DNA of 64,000 bases from Dechloromonas sp. (GCA_028687035.1 JAQUAX010000016.1:17419-81418), one strand, 5' to 3'. Positions 36,661 through 46,442 are shown, numbered from the stretch's first letter. Numbers and translations are program-made. The notes: a model not told the origin generated them from the sequence alone.

Positions 36661-38130
36661 ATGACTGATAGCACCTCTTCCTTCCCCGAAAATTCCAGCA
36701 ACTTCTATAGCTTCGGCGCCCGTCGCATTGGCCGATATCTCGCCAAACATGGCATGCCAACTCCCGACGAAGATGCCGTACGTAAGGAACTGCTCGACCG
36801 CTTTGAGGGAGTGGACTACTTGGCCGCCAAGCGGCTGCTTGAGAAAGAAGATTTCGCTGACTGGCACACGGTTGTCGCCGGTGAAGTGGATAGCGACCTT
36901 TCAGGTTTTTCGGTCCAAGCCGCACGCACCTTCGTCGACGGGCTGGCCGCCGTTCTAGGTATCTGCGACCGCGAGCGCATCTTCCCTTCCGCAATTGACC
37001 GGCTTCCTGATGGAATCCGCTTGCGGGTGCACGACAAGACGTTTGCCGAAATCCGACGGATGCATTTTGAGCCCTGCCAGCCCAGACATCGTGAGCGTGT
37101 CCACAATGCATTGAAAGGTATCCGTACCCGCGGCGAGAGCGAACGGATGGTGGCCAGGCTCCGATCACTACCGGGATTTACTTCCATCAACTTTCACCTG
37201 GACCAGGATAGTCGCACTGAACCTTACGGGTTCCTGCTGGTTCCGTTCCCAGCCAACTGGGCAACGGCCATGATGTCGGCGATGGTGTCACTTGGCCTCC
37301 CGGTGAAGCGCCATGTCGCCCAGGAACTCGTGGCGCAACTGTTCGGCGCCAGCAACTGGCAGCACTTGGTCGCCAATGATGGCGAGGCACGGGTCTGGGC
37401 GACACCGTTTGCGGTAGCGAAAAGCGAGACCGATACCACTAGCTGGCGCTATTACCGGACTGTGGGCGAAAGTGTCTGGGCCTTCGGAAAGACGCTGGAA
37501 TCCTGGAATGGAAAGCCATTGCTGATCGACAGCTGTAGAAGTGCCACATTGTCGGATGGTTTATACGTTGCCACAGCCTTAGTCGAGAGCCCCAGAGATC
37601 ATGATCGAGAAGGCTTGCCCTTCTGTACACCAGTCGACATTATCGACCCAGAGTATTCCGCCGATTGCTACCCGCTGGCCAGACAGGCCGCGGCACTGCT
37701 GGATGCGGGCGGCGATCCCATGGCGGCACTCGGCTGGAGCGGCGATTTCAGCCGGAACATACTCACGGCGAACGTCCGTCTTGGATCGACTGGCGAAAGG
37801 ACGTTGCAACTCGGCGCTTGGTGGCTACGCGTGTTCGGCGCTCACCAGAGAGCATATCTTTCACTCGAGCAATTTGACGCTGACGGCACGCGTATGAAGG
37901 CAGACAGTATCCCGCTTTACAAAACCACTCTGCGCCACGATGCCGAGAACAACATTCTCACGGTGCTGGGCGACTATGACCGAGAAGATGTTGCCACGAT
38001 CCCAAACGTCTCGACGGAACAAATCGAACAGCTCCGACTAATGGTCAGTGAGCCAGCCGACAACCCATCGGCACCGGCCTATTGGGGACAAGGCGATATT
38101 CGGGGAGAATGGCCGCCACTGCCTAACTGA
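36661..38130 (+). CDS. Large hypothetical protein, 489 aa
   Basis: I do not recognise this protein. The chosen ATG at 36661 has GGAG six bases upstream. It opens with a Ser-rich segment and SFGARRIGRYLAKHGM. A helical motif near residue 235, VKRHVAQELVAQLFG followed by NWQHL, recalls the short domain found at the start of some glyoxalase-superfamily and plasmid-borne proteins. No signal peptide, membrane helix or catalytic motif is clear. It is soluble and rich in Trp and Asp. It stands alone between the cassette array and the metal block. Confidence 0.55.
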   Translation: MTDSTSSFPENSSNFYSFGARRIGRYLAKHGMPTPDEDAVRKELLDRFEGVDYLAAKRLLEKEDFADWHTVVAGEVDSDLSGFSVQAARTFVDGLAAVLGICDRERIFPSAIDRLPDGIRLRVHDKTFAEIRRMHFEPCQPRHRERVHNALKGIRTRGESERMVARLRSLPGFTSINFHLDQDSRTEPYGFLLVPFPANWATAMMSAMVSLGLPVKRHVAQELVAQLFGASNWQHLVANDGEARVWATPFAVAKSETDTTSWRYYRTVGESVWAFGKTLESWNGKPLLIDSCRSATLSDGLYVATALVESPRDHDREGLPFCTPVDIIDPEYSADCYPLARQAAALLDAGGDPMAALGWSGDFSRNILTANVRLGSTGERTLQLGAWWLRVFGAHQRAYLSLEQFDADGTRMKADSIPLYKTTLRHDAENNILTVLGDYDREDVATIPNVSTEQIEQLRLMVSEPADNPSAPAYWGQGDIRGEWPPLPN

Positions 38131-38261
38131 AGCCGCTGCGGTGCGAAAACCGGCCAATGCTCCAATAGCCTAATGAGTATCCCAGCCCCGTTTGCCATTC
38201 TGCCTATCCGACGCAGACGGGGCTTGGCATTCCTCCACCAACCTCTGATAAAATTACTCGG

Positions 38262-38612
38262 GTGAAAAAGCTGCTCGTGTTCCTTCTCGTGGTCATCTTA
38301 CCCTTCCAGTTCGCTTGGGCTGGTGTGGGTGTGTATTGCCAACACGAGACAGGCCAAGCCGCGCAGCACTTCGGCCACCACGATCACCAGCACAAATCAC
38401 TTGGAGATCAGGGCAAGAGCGAGTCGGGCAAAATAAACCCGAGCGCCGACAATGATTGTAGTTCCCATCTAAATGGCCACAACTGCTTTCTCAGCAGTCT
38501 GGAAGCTTTGGTCGTAGCTCCAATTGTGGTGTTCAACGGCATCAGCCCGCATTACTTCGCATCGCATATCCCTGAGGGGCCTGAGCGCCCTGATAGACAG
38601 CTCGCCGCGTAA
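38262..38612 (+). CDS. czcI: CzcI-like metal-resistance leader protein
   Basis: The 116-residue secreted protein starts at a GTG, with a signal peptide (KKLLVFLLVVILPFQFAWA). The mature part opens GVYCQHETGQAAQHFGHHDHQH, split here as a Cys/His-rich segment suited to binding metal. A later NDCSSHLNGHNC repeats the pattern. Size, start and position directly ahead of the czcCBA genes match CzcI of the cobalt-zinc-cadmium systems. CzcI is thought to modulate czc expression; mechanism unclear. Confidence 0.75.
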   Translation: MKKLLVFLLVVILPFQFAWAGVGVYCQHETGQAAQHFGHHDHQHKSLGDQGKSESGKINPSADNDCSSHLNGHNCFLSSLEALVVAPIVVFNGISPHYFASHIPEGPERPDRQLAA

Positions 38613-38614
38613 GC

Positions 38615-38673
38615 CCGGCGAGACATCCCCCTTTTTTCTGCGGCTGACGTAGCCGCCTTTTCGGTCTCGCCGG
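38615..38673 (+). terminator. Nested hairpin between czcI and czcC
   Basis: An outer 10-bp stem, CCGGCGAGAC (38615-38624) with GTCTCGCCGG (38664-38673), encloses an inner stem GCGGCT (38640-38645) with AGCCGC (38651-38656) followed by CTTTT. A T-run also precedes the inner stem. It could be a partial terminator or attenuator that lowers czcCBA relative to czcI, or protect the mRNA ends. Confidence 0.5.
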
Positions 38674-38700
38674 ATTGTCCTGTTCATTTAGGAGAATTCG

Positions 38701-40041
38701 ATGCGTAGACCACGCACACCCCTGATCGGGCTGCTGGGGTTGGCAGCCACCATTTTCAACCCCTTGGTTTCCCCTGCACTGGCGCAGTCCTCGATGGCGC
38801 CGGGCAACGTCAATTCGGCTGCCCTCCTGCCGAATCCACAAACCGGCAAACTCGAGTCGACCGGGCCGCTGGGCCTGGCCGCCGCGATCGATCTCGCCCT
38901 ATCGGCCAACCCTACGTTGGCTGCTGCCGCGCGCGAATTGCAGGCCGTCGAGGGCGCCGTCATCCAGGCCGGCGTACGCCCCAACCCCGAAATTACGACC
39001 CTGGTCGAGGATACCCAGAACAAGGCCACCCGCACGACGACCTTGCAGATCAATCAGGCCATCGAACTGGGCGGCAAGCGGGCCGCCCGTATCGAGTCGG
39101 CTGAACGCGGACGTGACGTAGCCGCCGCCGATCTGGCCACCCAACGCCTGGAAATCCGTGCGGCGACCGTAGCCGCCTTCTTCGACGTGCTTGTCGCGCA
39201 AGAGCGCGTCCGGTTGGCCGAAGCGTTGCTTGACCTCGCCCAGCGTGCGACCCAGGCTGCGTCACGGCGTGTCATGGCAGGCAAGGTTTCGCCGGTGGAG
39301 GAAACCAAAGCCCGGGTGGCGGAAGGATCCGTTCGGGTGGAGTTCAATCAGGCACAAGCGGAATTGGCGAGCGCACGCAAACGCCTGGCCGCGACCTGGG
39401 GTAATCCGTCACCGCGTTTTGAGCGGGCCGATGGACGAGCCGAGACATTGCCTGCCGTACCAACGTCGGAAGAGATTACCAATCGTCTGGCGGCGTCCCC
39501 CGCCCTCGCTCGTGCTCGCCTCGAAGTCGATCGCCGCTCTGCGCTAGCGGCGGTCGAGCGGACGCGCCGGATACCTAACGTAACCGTGAGTCTAGGCGCC
39601 AAACGTGCCGAAGAGTTGGGGCGTGACCAAGCCGTTGTGGGCTTGTCGATTCCACTCCCACTGTTTGATCGTAACCAGGGCAATCTGCTGGAGGCCTTGC
39701 GCCGTGCCGACAAGGCACGGGACGAACTGGCCGCGACGGAAGTCCGCCTCTCCACCGAAATCGCCCAGGCCCACGAACGGCTCAAGGCGCTCAGCCTGGA
39801 AGTCGGGACCTTGCAGAAGGAAATTCTGCCGGGTGCCCAGAGTGCCTATGAGGCAGCCAGCAAGGGGTACGAGCTGGGCAAATTCAGCTTCCTAGAGGTG
39901 CTGGATGCGCAGCGCACCTTTTTCCAGGCACGGTCCCAATACCTGCGAGCGCTGGCCGACGCCCATCGGGCAGCGGCCGACATCGACCGCGTGCTTGGCG
40001 CCGTAGCTGCGTCATCCCCAATCGGCGGTGGACAACTCTAG
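38701..40041 (+). CDS. czcC: CzcC-like outer-membrane channel (TolC family)
   Basis: The 446-residue outer-membrane factor begins with a signal peptide (hydrophobic core GLLGLAATIF, cleavage near ALAQS). It shows the paired helical repeats of the TolC fold, with AAIDLALSANPTLAAAAREL near residue 60 and the second-half motif VTVSLGAKRAEELG followed by DQAVVGLSIPLPLFDRNQG, a hallmark of CzcC/CusC-type channels. GGAGAATTCG precedes the ATG. It lies first in the czcCBA order, with 9 bp to czcB. Confidence 0.87.
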   Translation: MRRPRTPLIGLLGLAATIFNPLVSPALAQSSMAPGNVNSAALLPNPQTGKLESTGPLGLAAAIDLALSANPTLAAAARELQAVEGAVIQAGVRPNPEITTLVEDTQNKATRTTTLQINQAIELGGKRAARIESAERGRDVAAADLATQRLEIRAATVAAFFDVLVAQERVRLAEALLDLAQRATQAASRRVMAGKVSPVEETKARVAEGSVRVEFNQAQAELASARKRLAATWGNPSPRFERADGRAETLPAVPTSEEITNRLAASPALARARLEVDRRSALAAVERTRRIPNVTVSLGAKRAEELGRDQAVVGLSIPLPLFDRNQGNLLEALRRADKARDELAATEVRLSTEIAQAHERLKALSLEVGTLQKEILPGAQSAYEAASKGYELGKFSFLEVLDAQRTFFQARSQYLRALADAHRAAADIDRVLGAVAASSPIGGGQL

Positions 40042-40050
40042 GAATTCATC

Positions 40051-41655
40051 ATGAAAACAAATCTGAACAAACTCCGCTCCCAACTCAACAAGAAGCAGGG
40101 CATCGTCATTGCAATCATCCTGGTCGCAGGTTTGGCGATCGGCGCCGCAATCCTCGGCACGGGGCCATCCCAACCAGCCGGCGACGGCCATGGCCACGGC
40201 AGCCATGCCGAGTCAAAGGGACATGCCGATACCGAGCACCATGGCGGGCAAGCAGCCGATGGCCATGAACACGCCAAGGAGCACGGCGATGCCGAACATC
40301 ATGAAGAGGGGCCGCAAACCGGCCCCCACGGCGGGAAGCTTTTTGCCGAAGACGGCTTCAGCCTCGAAATCCTGCTGGCCGAAGAAGGCGGCGAACCCCG
40401 CTTCCGGGTCTGGCTCTTCCAGCAGGGCAAGCCGGTATCGCCCAGCACCGCCAAGGTTTCTGTTTCGCTTGCTCGGCCCGGTGGGGACAAGCAGGAAATC
40501 GCCTTCGCCGTGGAAAAGGATTATCTGAAGAGCGTCATGGCGATTGAAGAGCCGCATGTCTTCGACGCGACCATCGCGGCGCAGACGGCGAATTCCCCAT
40601 ATCTCTTCACCTTTGCCCAGGAGGAAGGCAAGGTGGAACTGAGTGATGCGCAGATTCAAGCTGCTGCTATCACCATTCAGAAAGCCGCGCCGGCGCGCAT
40701 TCGGACCGTCCTGCAGTTACCGGGAGAGATTCGCTTTAATGAGGACCGCACGGCCCACGTCGTCCCGCGACTGGCCGGCGTGGTGGAGAGCGTCCCGGCC
40801 AATCTCGGGCAAACGGTGAAGAAAGGCCAAGTACTGGCCATCATCGCCAGTACAGGTCTGTCCGAGCAACGCAGCGAACTGCTTTCCGCCCAGAAACGCC
40901 ATGCCCTCGCGAAGTCAACTTATGACCGCGAAAAGAGGCTCTGGGAGGAAAAAATTTCTGCCGAGCAGGATTACCTCCAAGCGAAGCAGGTCCTGCAGGA
41001 AGCCGAAATCGCCATGGCTAACGCCCAGCAAAAACTCGTTGCCCTCGGCGCTACCCCGCAAGCGACGGGAGCACTCAACCGCTATGAAATCCGGGCTCCA
41101 TTCGACGGCATGGTGGTGGAAAAACATATAGCCCTGGGCGAGGCCGTAAAAGAGGACGCCAGCATCTTTACCGTGTCCGACTTGTCCTCGGTCTGGGCCG
41201 AGATCATCGTACCCGCCAAGGATTTGAACACGGTCCGGGTCGGCGAACCGGCCATCGTGAAGGCTACTGCCTTCGACTCGAAGGCAGAAGGCAAGGTCTC
41301 CTATGTCGGCGCGCTCCTTGGCCAGGAAACCCGTACCGCCCGAGCACGAGTGACGCTTCCCAATCCGCAGATGGCATGGCGCCCCGGACTCTTCGTCAAC
41401 GTTGAGGTGCAGTCGGGCGAAGCAGATGTCCCGGTCGCCGTGGCGGCCGATGCCATCCAGACCGTGAATGACAAGCCCGTGATTTTCACCCGAGTACCCG
41501 GCGGCTTTGTCGCTCAACCGGTCACTCTGGGGCGATCCGACGGAAAGATCGTCGAAGTGGCCCGTGGCCTGAAACCGGGCATGTCCTACGCAGCCGCCGG
41601 CAGCTTCGTCGTCAAGTCGGAGCTGGGCAAGGGCAGCGTCGAGCACAGCCACTAA
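40051..41655 (+). CDS. czcB: CzcB-like RND periplasmic adaptor with His-rich N-terminus
   Basis: The 534-residue adaptor has an N-terminal membrane segment (IVIAIILVAGLAIGAAIL) followed by a His-rich stretch at about 48-92, with many HGH, EHH and HEH groups that should bind zinc, cobalt or cadmium. A CzcB-specific N-terminal domain follows (HGGKLFAEDGFSLEILL). Then come the lipoyl halves (VVPRLAGVVESVPA near 233 and EIRAPFDGMVVEKH near 348), coiled coil and beta-barrel. It is longer than the adaptor at 7007 because of the metal-binding extension. It joins CzcA to CzcC across the periplasm. Confidence 0.88.
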   Translation: MKTNLNKLRSQLNKKQGIVIAIILVAGLAIGAAILGTGPSQPAGDGHGHGSHAESKGHADTEHHGGQAADGHEHAKEHGDAEHHEEGPQTGPHGGKLFAEDGFSLEILLAEEGGEPRFRVWLFQQGKPVSPSTAKVSVSLARPGGDKQEIAFAVEKDYLKSVMAIEEPHVFDATIAAQTANSPYLFTFAQEEGKVELSDAQIQAAAITIQKAAPARIRTVLQLPGEIRFNEDRTAHVVPRLAGVVESVPANLGQTVKKGQVLAIIASTGLSEQRSELLSAQKRHALAKSTYDREKRLWEEKISAEQDYLQAKQVLQEAEIAMANAQQKLVALGATPQATGALNRYEIRAPFDGMVVEKHIALGEAVKEDASIFTVSDLSSVWAEIIVPAKDLNTVRVGEPAIVKATAFDSKAEGKVSYVGALLGQETRTARARVTLPNPQMAWRPGLFVNVEVQSGEADVPVAVAADAIQTVNDKPVIFTRVPGGFVAQPVTLGRSDGKIVEVARGLKPGMSYAAAGSFVVKSELGKGSVEHSH

Positions 41656-41670
41656 GCGAGGGAGCCGATC

Positions 41671-44600
41671 ATGTTTGAACGCATCATCCGACTGGCCATC
41701 GAGCATCGCTGGCTGGTACTGCTCACCGTCCTCGGCATGGCCGGGCTGGGCATTTACAACTACCAGCGGCTGCCCATCGATGCCGTGCCCGACATTACCA
41801 ACGTTCAGGTCCAGATCAACACCGCTGCACCCGGCTATTCTCCACTCGAGGTGGAGCAGCGGGTCACCTATCCCGTGGAAACGGTGATGGCGGGCCTCCC
41901 GAATCTGGAACAGACCCGCTCGCTCTCGCGCTACGGGCTCTCCCAGGTGACGGTGATTTTCAAAGACGGCACGGACATCTACTTTGCCCGCCAACTCGTC
42001 AATCAGCGCATCCAGGAGGCCCGTGAAAAGCTGCCGGCCGGAATTGCTCCAGCGATGGGGCCGATCTCGACCGGACTTGGGGAAATCTACTTGTGGACCG
42101 TCGAAGCCAAGGAAGGCGCCAAGAAGCCCGACGGCACACCCTACACGCCGACCGATCTGCGCGAAATCCAGGACTGGATCATCAAGCCCCAGTTGCGCAA
42201 TGTACCCGGGGTCACCGAGATCAATTCCATCGGCGGCTACGCCAAGGAATACCAAGTGGCACCCAGCCCGGAAAAGCTCGCGTCCTATGGCCTGACCTTG
42301 CAGGAACTGGTGACTGCCATTGACCGCAACAACAACAATGTCGGTGCCGGCTACATTGAGAAGCGCGGTGAGCAATACCTAGTTCGTGCCCCAGGCCAGG
42401 TGCGTTCCATGGAAGACATCCGTAATGTCATCCTCGGCAATGTCCAGGGCGTGCCCATTCGTATCCGCGACGTGGCGGAAGTCAGCATCGGCCGCGAATT
42501 GCGTACCGGCGCTGCGACCGACAATGGCCGCGAGGTGGTGCTGGGGACCGTCTTCATGTTGATCGGCCAGAACAGCCGAACCGTCTCCCGGGCAGTTGAC
42601 GCGAAGATGGTCGAAATCAACCGAAGCCTGCCGGAGGGCATTCATGCTGTGACGGTCTACGACCGGACCGTACTGGTGGATAAGGCCATCAACACGGTCA
42701 AGAAGAACCTCCTCGAAGGGGCGATCCTGGTCATCGCCATTCTCTTCTTGTTCCTGGGCAATCTACGGGCGGCGGTCATCACTGCCATGGTGATTCCCCT
42801 CTCCATGCTGTTCACCTTCACCGGCATGGTGACCTACCAGGTCAGCGCCAACCTGATGAGCCTGGGCGCCCTCGACTTCGGGATCATCATCGACGGCGCG
42901 GTCGTCATCGTCGAGAACTGCGTGCGCCGTCTGGCCCACGCCCAAGCCCACCATGGGCGAGCACTAACCCGGACAGAACGCTTCCACGAAGTCTTCGCCG
43001 CCTCGCAGGAAGCTCGCCGGGCGCTGATCTTCGGCCAGCTCATCATCATGATTGTCTATCTGCCCATCTTCGCCCTGACCGGCGTGGAAGGAAAGATGTT
43101 CCATCCGATGGCCTTTACCGTGGTGACGGCCCTGGTTGGCGCCATGATCCTGTCGGTGACCTTCATTCCAGCAACCGTTGCGCTCTTCATGAATGCCCCG
43201 GTTGCCGAGAAGGAGAACAGGCTGATGTTGGCTGCCAAGCGCTGGTACGAACCCACGCTGGATCGTGTCATGTCCAACCAGCCGGTCGTTCTCGTCTTCG
43301 CGACCGTCATGATCCTCTTGTGCGGTTTGTTGGCGACGCGCATGGGGAGTGAATTTGTCCCCAGCCTGAACGAAGGGGACTTCGCCATCCAGGCCCTGCG
43401 CATCCCTGGCACCAGTCTGTCGCAGTCGATCGCGATGCAGCAGCAACTGGAAAAACGGCTGAAGGACGAGTTCCCGGAAATCGATCGCGTCTTTGCTCGC
43501 ACCGGGACCGCCGAAATTGCCTCCGATCCGATGCCGCCGAATATCTCCGACGGCTACATCATGCTGAAGCCGCAGGATCAATGGCCGGAGCCCAAGAAAT
43601 CCCGGGACGAGTTGCTGGCCGCTGTGCAGGAAGTGGTTGGCAGTTTGCCGGGCAACAATTACGAGTTCTCCCAGCCTATCCAGTTGCGCTTCAACGAATT
43701 GATCTCCGGCGTGCGCAGCGACGTGGCAGTGAAGGTCTTTGGCGATGACATGAATGTCATGAACGACACTGCCGCTCGCATCGCCGCCATCCTGGAAAAG
43801 ATCCCCGGTGCCTCGGAAGTCAAGATCGAACAGACCACGGGCCTGCCCATGCTGACAGTGGACATCGATCGTGATAAGACCGCTCGTTACGGCCTCAACG
43901 TCGGCGATGTGCAGGAAACCATCTCCACGGCAATCGGGGGCCAGGAAGCGGGCACGATGTTCGAGGGCGACCGTCGCTTCGAGATCGTGGTGCGTTTGCC
44001 GGAAACCCTGCGCGCCGATCTCGATGCCTTACAGCGCCTGCCGATTGCGCTACCGCGTACGAACGGAAAGAGTGAGGGTCGCACGACCTACATTCCCTTG
44101 GGCGAAGTTGCCAGCCTCCAGTTGGCACCCGGCCCGAACCAGGTTAGTCGCGAGAATGGCAAACGCCGGGTGGTGGTCAGCGCCAATGTGCGGGGCCGCG
44201 ATATCGGCTCCTTCGTAGCGGAGGCGCAGCGTCGTTTGGAGGAGGTGAAGGCGCCTGCCGGCTATTGGACTGCCTGGGGCGGGACGTTCGAGCAGTTGGA
44301 GTCGGCCACCCGGCGGCTGCAGATTGTTGTTCCCGTCGCGCTGTTGCTGGTCTTCACGCTGCTTTTCGCCATGTTCGGTAACGTTAAGGACGGTTTGCTC
44401 GTCTTCAGCGGCATTCCCTTCGCGCTGACCGGCGGCTTCGTCGCGCTCTGGCTGCGAGGTATTCCATTGTCGATCTCCGCGGCAGTTGGCTTTATCGCCC
44501 TCTCGGGTGTCGCAGTGTTGAACGGCTTGGTCATGATCTCTTTCATCCGCAACCTGCGTGAGGAAGGCCGGCCGCTCGATGCCGCTATTCGGGAAGGTGC

Positions 44601-44850
44601 ACTTACCCGCCTGCGACCGGTCCTGATGACAGCGCTGGTGGCTTCTCTTGGTTTCGTGCCGATGGCCATCGCGACCGGCACCGGTGCCGAAGTCCAGCGG
44701 CCGCTGGCGACGGTGGTGATCGGCGGGATCTTGTCTTCGACTGCACTCACTTTGCTCGTCTTGCCCATTCTCTATCGCCTCGCCCACGGCAAGGATGCCG
44801 ATGAGGAGGACTTCACCACCGACCCGGCGCCCAAGCCGAGCGAAGCATAG
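41671..44850 (+). CDS. czcA: CzcA-like heavy-metal RND efflux pump
   Basis: This 1,059-residue proton-driven exporter is of the divalent-cation HME type. Helix 4 reads LDFGIIIDGAVVIVEN with Asp402, Asp408 and Glu415, the same positions and residues as the essential proton relay of Cupriavidus CzcA. The opening LPIDAVPDITNVQVQINT and DGTDIYFARQLV also fit. Expected substrates are Co, Zn and Cd. It sits 15 bp after czcB. The helix-4 motif distinguishes it clearly from the CusA-like pump at 8073. Confidence 0.92.
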   Translation: MFERIIRLAIEHRWLVLLTVLGMAGLGIYNYQRLPIDAVPDITNVQVQINTAAPGYSPLEVEQRVTYPVETVMAGLPNLEQTRSLSRYGLSQVTVIFKDGTDIYFARQLVNQRIQEAREKLPAGIAPAMGPISTGLGEIYLWTVEAKEGAKKPDGTPYTPTDLREIQDWIIKPQLRNVPGVTEINSIGGYAKEYQVAPSPEKLASYGLTLQELVTAIDRNNNNVGAGYIEKRGEQYLVRAPGQVRSMEDIRNVILGNVQGVPIRIRDVAEVSIGRELRTGAATDNGREVVLGTVFMLIGQNSRTVSRAVDAKMVEINRSLPEGIHAVTVYDRTVLVDKAINTVKKNLLEGAILVIAILFLFLGNLRAAVITAMVIPLSMLFTFTGMVTYQVSANLMSLGALDFGIIIDGAVVIVENCVRRLAHAQAHHGRALTRTERFHEVFAASQEARRALIFGQLIIMIVYLPIFALTGVEGKMFHPMAFTVVTALVGAMILSVTFIPATVALFMNAPVAEKENRLMLAAKRWYEPTLDRVMSNQPVVLVFATVMILLCGLLATRMGSEFVPSLNEGDFAIQALRIPGTSLSQSIAMQQQLEKRLKDEFPEIDRVFARTGTAEIASDPMPPNISDGYIMLKPQDQWPEPKKSRDELLAAVQEVVGSLPGNNYEFSQPIQLRFNELISGVRSDVAVKVFGDDMNVMNDTAARIAAILEKIPGASEVKIEQTTGLPMLTVDIDRDKTARYGLNVGDVQETISTAIGGQEAGTMFEGDRRFEIVVRLPETLRADLDALQRLPIALPRTNGKSEGRTTYIPLGEVASLQLAPGPNQVSRENGKRRVVVSANVRGRDIGSFVAEAQRRLEEVKAPAGYWTAWGGTFEQLESATRRLQIVVPVALLLVFTLLFAMFGNVKDGLLVFSGIPFALTGGFVALWLRGIPLSISAAVGFIALSGVAVLNGLVMISFIRNLREEGRPLDAAIREGALTRLRPVLMTALVASLGFVPMAIATGTGAEVQRPLATVVIGGILSSTALTLLVLPILYRLAHGKDADEEDFTTDPAPKPSEA

Positions 44851-44937
44851 CGTTTTCCAGTTGTGGCCGGGGGTATGGCGCCAGATGCGGCAAAAGCTGT
44901 CGGTCACTCTTTAATCCACTCACCTACGGAGGTTGAT

Positions 44938-45240
44938 ATGGGATTCTTTGAAAAACTCTTGCGAGGAGCAGTTGGTTCGCATGGCGGAGGTCATCATGGC
45001 GGTGACCGGAACAGCGGCCATCATGGCTGGGGGAACAGTTATCCCTCAAATTCAGCGCCACCCCCCAATAGCGCTGCTGGTGGCCCCTCATGCCCGAAGT
45101 GCGGCTCCGCGACACCTCCTGGGGGGCGCTACTGTGCCCAATGCGGCACAGCCTTGGTGCCTGGTAATTGTGCGGCCTGCAATGCGAACCTCGCCCCGGG
45201 GACAAAGTTTTGTCCAAATTGTGGCAAGGCGCAGATCTGA
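44938..45240 (+). CDS. Small double zinc-ribbon protein
   Basis: The ATG at 44938, with GGAGG upstream, gives 100 residues. The N-terminal half is Gly/His/Ser-rich (HGGGHHGGDRNSGHHGWG), the C-terminal half has four Cys-x2-Cys knuckles (CPKCG, CAQCG, CAACN, CPNCG), forming two zinc ribbons. It lies just after czcA and in the same direction. It may be a metal-binding or regulatory accessory of the czc cluster; similar short zinc-ribbon proteins occur in many contexts, so the role is open. Confidence 0.65.
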   Translation: MGFFEKLLRGAVGSHGGGHHGGDRNSGHHGWGNSYPSNSAPPPNSAAGGPSCPKCGSATPPGGRYCAQCGTALVPGNCAACNANLAPGTKFCPNCGKAQI

Positions 45241-45257
45241 GTTGGCGTGGTCGTCCC

Positions 45258-45473
45258 ATGTTTCTGCACATGCTCCACAACCACCTTGAATTCCAACTCC
45301 TCATTCTCACCCTGGGACTAATTCTGGCTTTTTGGGTGTTTTACGGCTGGGTTTGCTCGCGGGAAGGTCGGCGTGGCAAGGCACCAAAATTTTCAGAAAA
45401 TCTTCGGCGTCGTCTCCAGATGACTAAGCAGAAGTTGAAGCGACGTCACGATGATCAAGGAGGCTCCGCATGA
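45258..45473 (+). CDS. Small single-span membrane protein
   Basis: The 71-residue product has one membrane helix (LLILTLGLILAFWVFYGWVC) preceded by His residues and followed by a strongly basic cytoplasmic tail (ENLRRRLQMTKQKLKRRHDD). The start may be the ATG at 45258 or at 45270. Its stop overlaps the czcD start (ATGA), so translation is coupled. Function unknown; by position it may assist the CDF exporter or the czc pump. Confidence 0.55.
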   Translation: MFLHMLHNHLEFQLLILTLGLILAFWVFYGWVCSREGRRGKAPKFSENLRRRLQMTKQKLKRRHDDQGGSA

Positions 45474-46414
45474 GTACGAGCCACACCCACGCACTTCCGA
45501 GCACTGAAAACGAGCGTGCCCTGCGCTTTGCTCTGGCACTGACCGGCAGTTTCCTGGTTGCCGAAGTCATTGGCGGCGTACTGACCGGAAGCTTAGCTCT
45601 CATCTCGGATGCCGCGCACATGTTGACCGATGCTGCCGCGCTCGCCATCGCATTGGCGGCCATCCGCATTGCCCGGCGCCCGGCCGATCGCCGACGAACC
45701 TATGGCTACCACCGCTTTGAGATTCTGGCGGCTGCCTTCAATGCCATGCTGCTGTTTGCCGTGGCGCTCTACATCCTGGTTGAGGCTTACCGGCGATTCA
45801 CCTCCCCGCCCGAAATCCATTCGGTTGGGATGCTCGTGATCGCCAGTATCGGCCTCATCGTCAATCTGATCAGCATCCGCCTGCTGAGCGGGGGACAGAC
45901 AGATAGCCTCAACATAAAGGGTGCCTATCTCGAAGTGTGGAGCGACCTTCTGGGGTCGATCGCCGTGATCCTCGGCGCGGTGGTGATTCAGCTAACCGGC
46001 TGGTCCTGGGTAGACCCGCTTGTGGCTGTCGCCATTGGCCTCTGGGTTTTGCCACGCGCCTGGATCTTGCTGAAGGACAGTCTGAATATCCTGCTCGAAG
46101 GCGTGCCCGAGGGCATCGACTTAGGAGAGGTGGAGCTGGCCATGCTGGCTGTGCCGGGCGTCCTTGGCATTCATGACCTGCACGTCTGGGCGCTGACGAC
46201 CGGCAAGACCAGCCTGACCGCGCATGTGGTCTATGACCAGACTCACTCCCCCGAAGACGCTTTGATGCCCGCCTTACAGACGGTGTTGGCCAACCGCTTC
46301 AAGGTAGTCCACACGACGCTGCAATGCGAAACCAAACCCTGTGCGCGCCAACCGCAAGGCTGCACCACCGCCGACAGCACGTCCGAGCACGGCGACAACC
46401 CAAATGTTCATTAA
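45470..46414 (+). CDS. czcD: CzcD-like cation diffusion facilitator
   Basis: The 314-residue CDF exporter has six membrane helices. The first zinc site is in helix 2 (SDAAHMLTDAAAL) and the helix-5 side of it in GAYLEVWSDLLGS, the form usual in CzcD rather than the HVLGD form. A cytoplasmic ferredoxin-like domain follows (about 210-285, GIHDLHVWALTTGKTSLTAHV). The C-terminal tail has Cys and His residues that could bind metal. It exchanges cytoplasmic Zn, Co or Cd for protons and complements the RND pump. Confidence 0.92.
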   Translation: MSTSHTHALPSTENERALRFALALTGSFLVAEVIGGVLTGSLALISDAAHMLTDAAALAIALAAIRIARRPADRRRTYGYHRFEILAAAFNAMLLFAVALYILVEAYRRFTSPPEIHSVGMLVIASIGLIVNLISIRLLSGGQTDSLNIKGAYLEVWSDLLGSIAVILGAVVIQLTGWSWVDPLVAVAIGLWVLPRAWILLKDSLNILLEGVPEGIDLGEVELAMLAVPGVLGIHDLHVWALTTGKTSLTAHVVYDQTHSPEDALMPALQTVLANRFKVVHTTLQCETKPCARQPQGCTTADSTSEHGDNPNVH

Positions 46415-46442
46415 CCAATTTACCAACTGACATGGAGCTCCC

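Noticed and set aside
40190-40330. Repetitive His codons resembling a tandem DNA repeat
   Set aside because: The periodic sequence is the coding region of the metal-binding His-rich stretch in CzcB, not a separate repeat.
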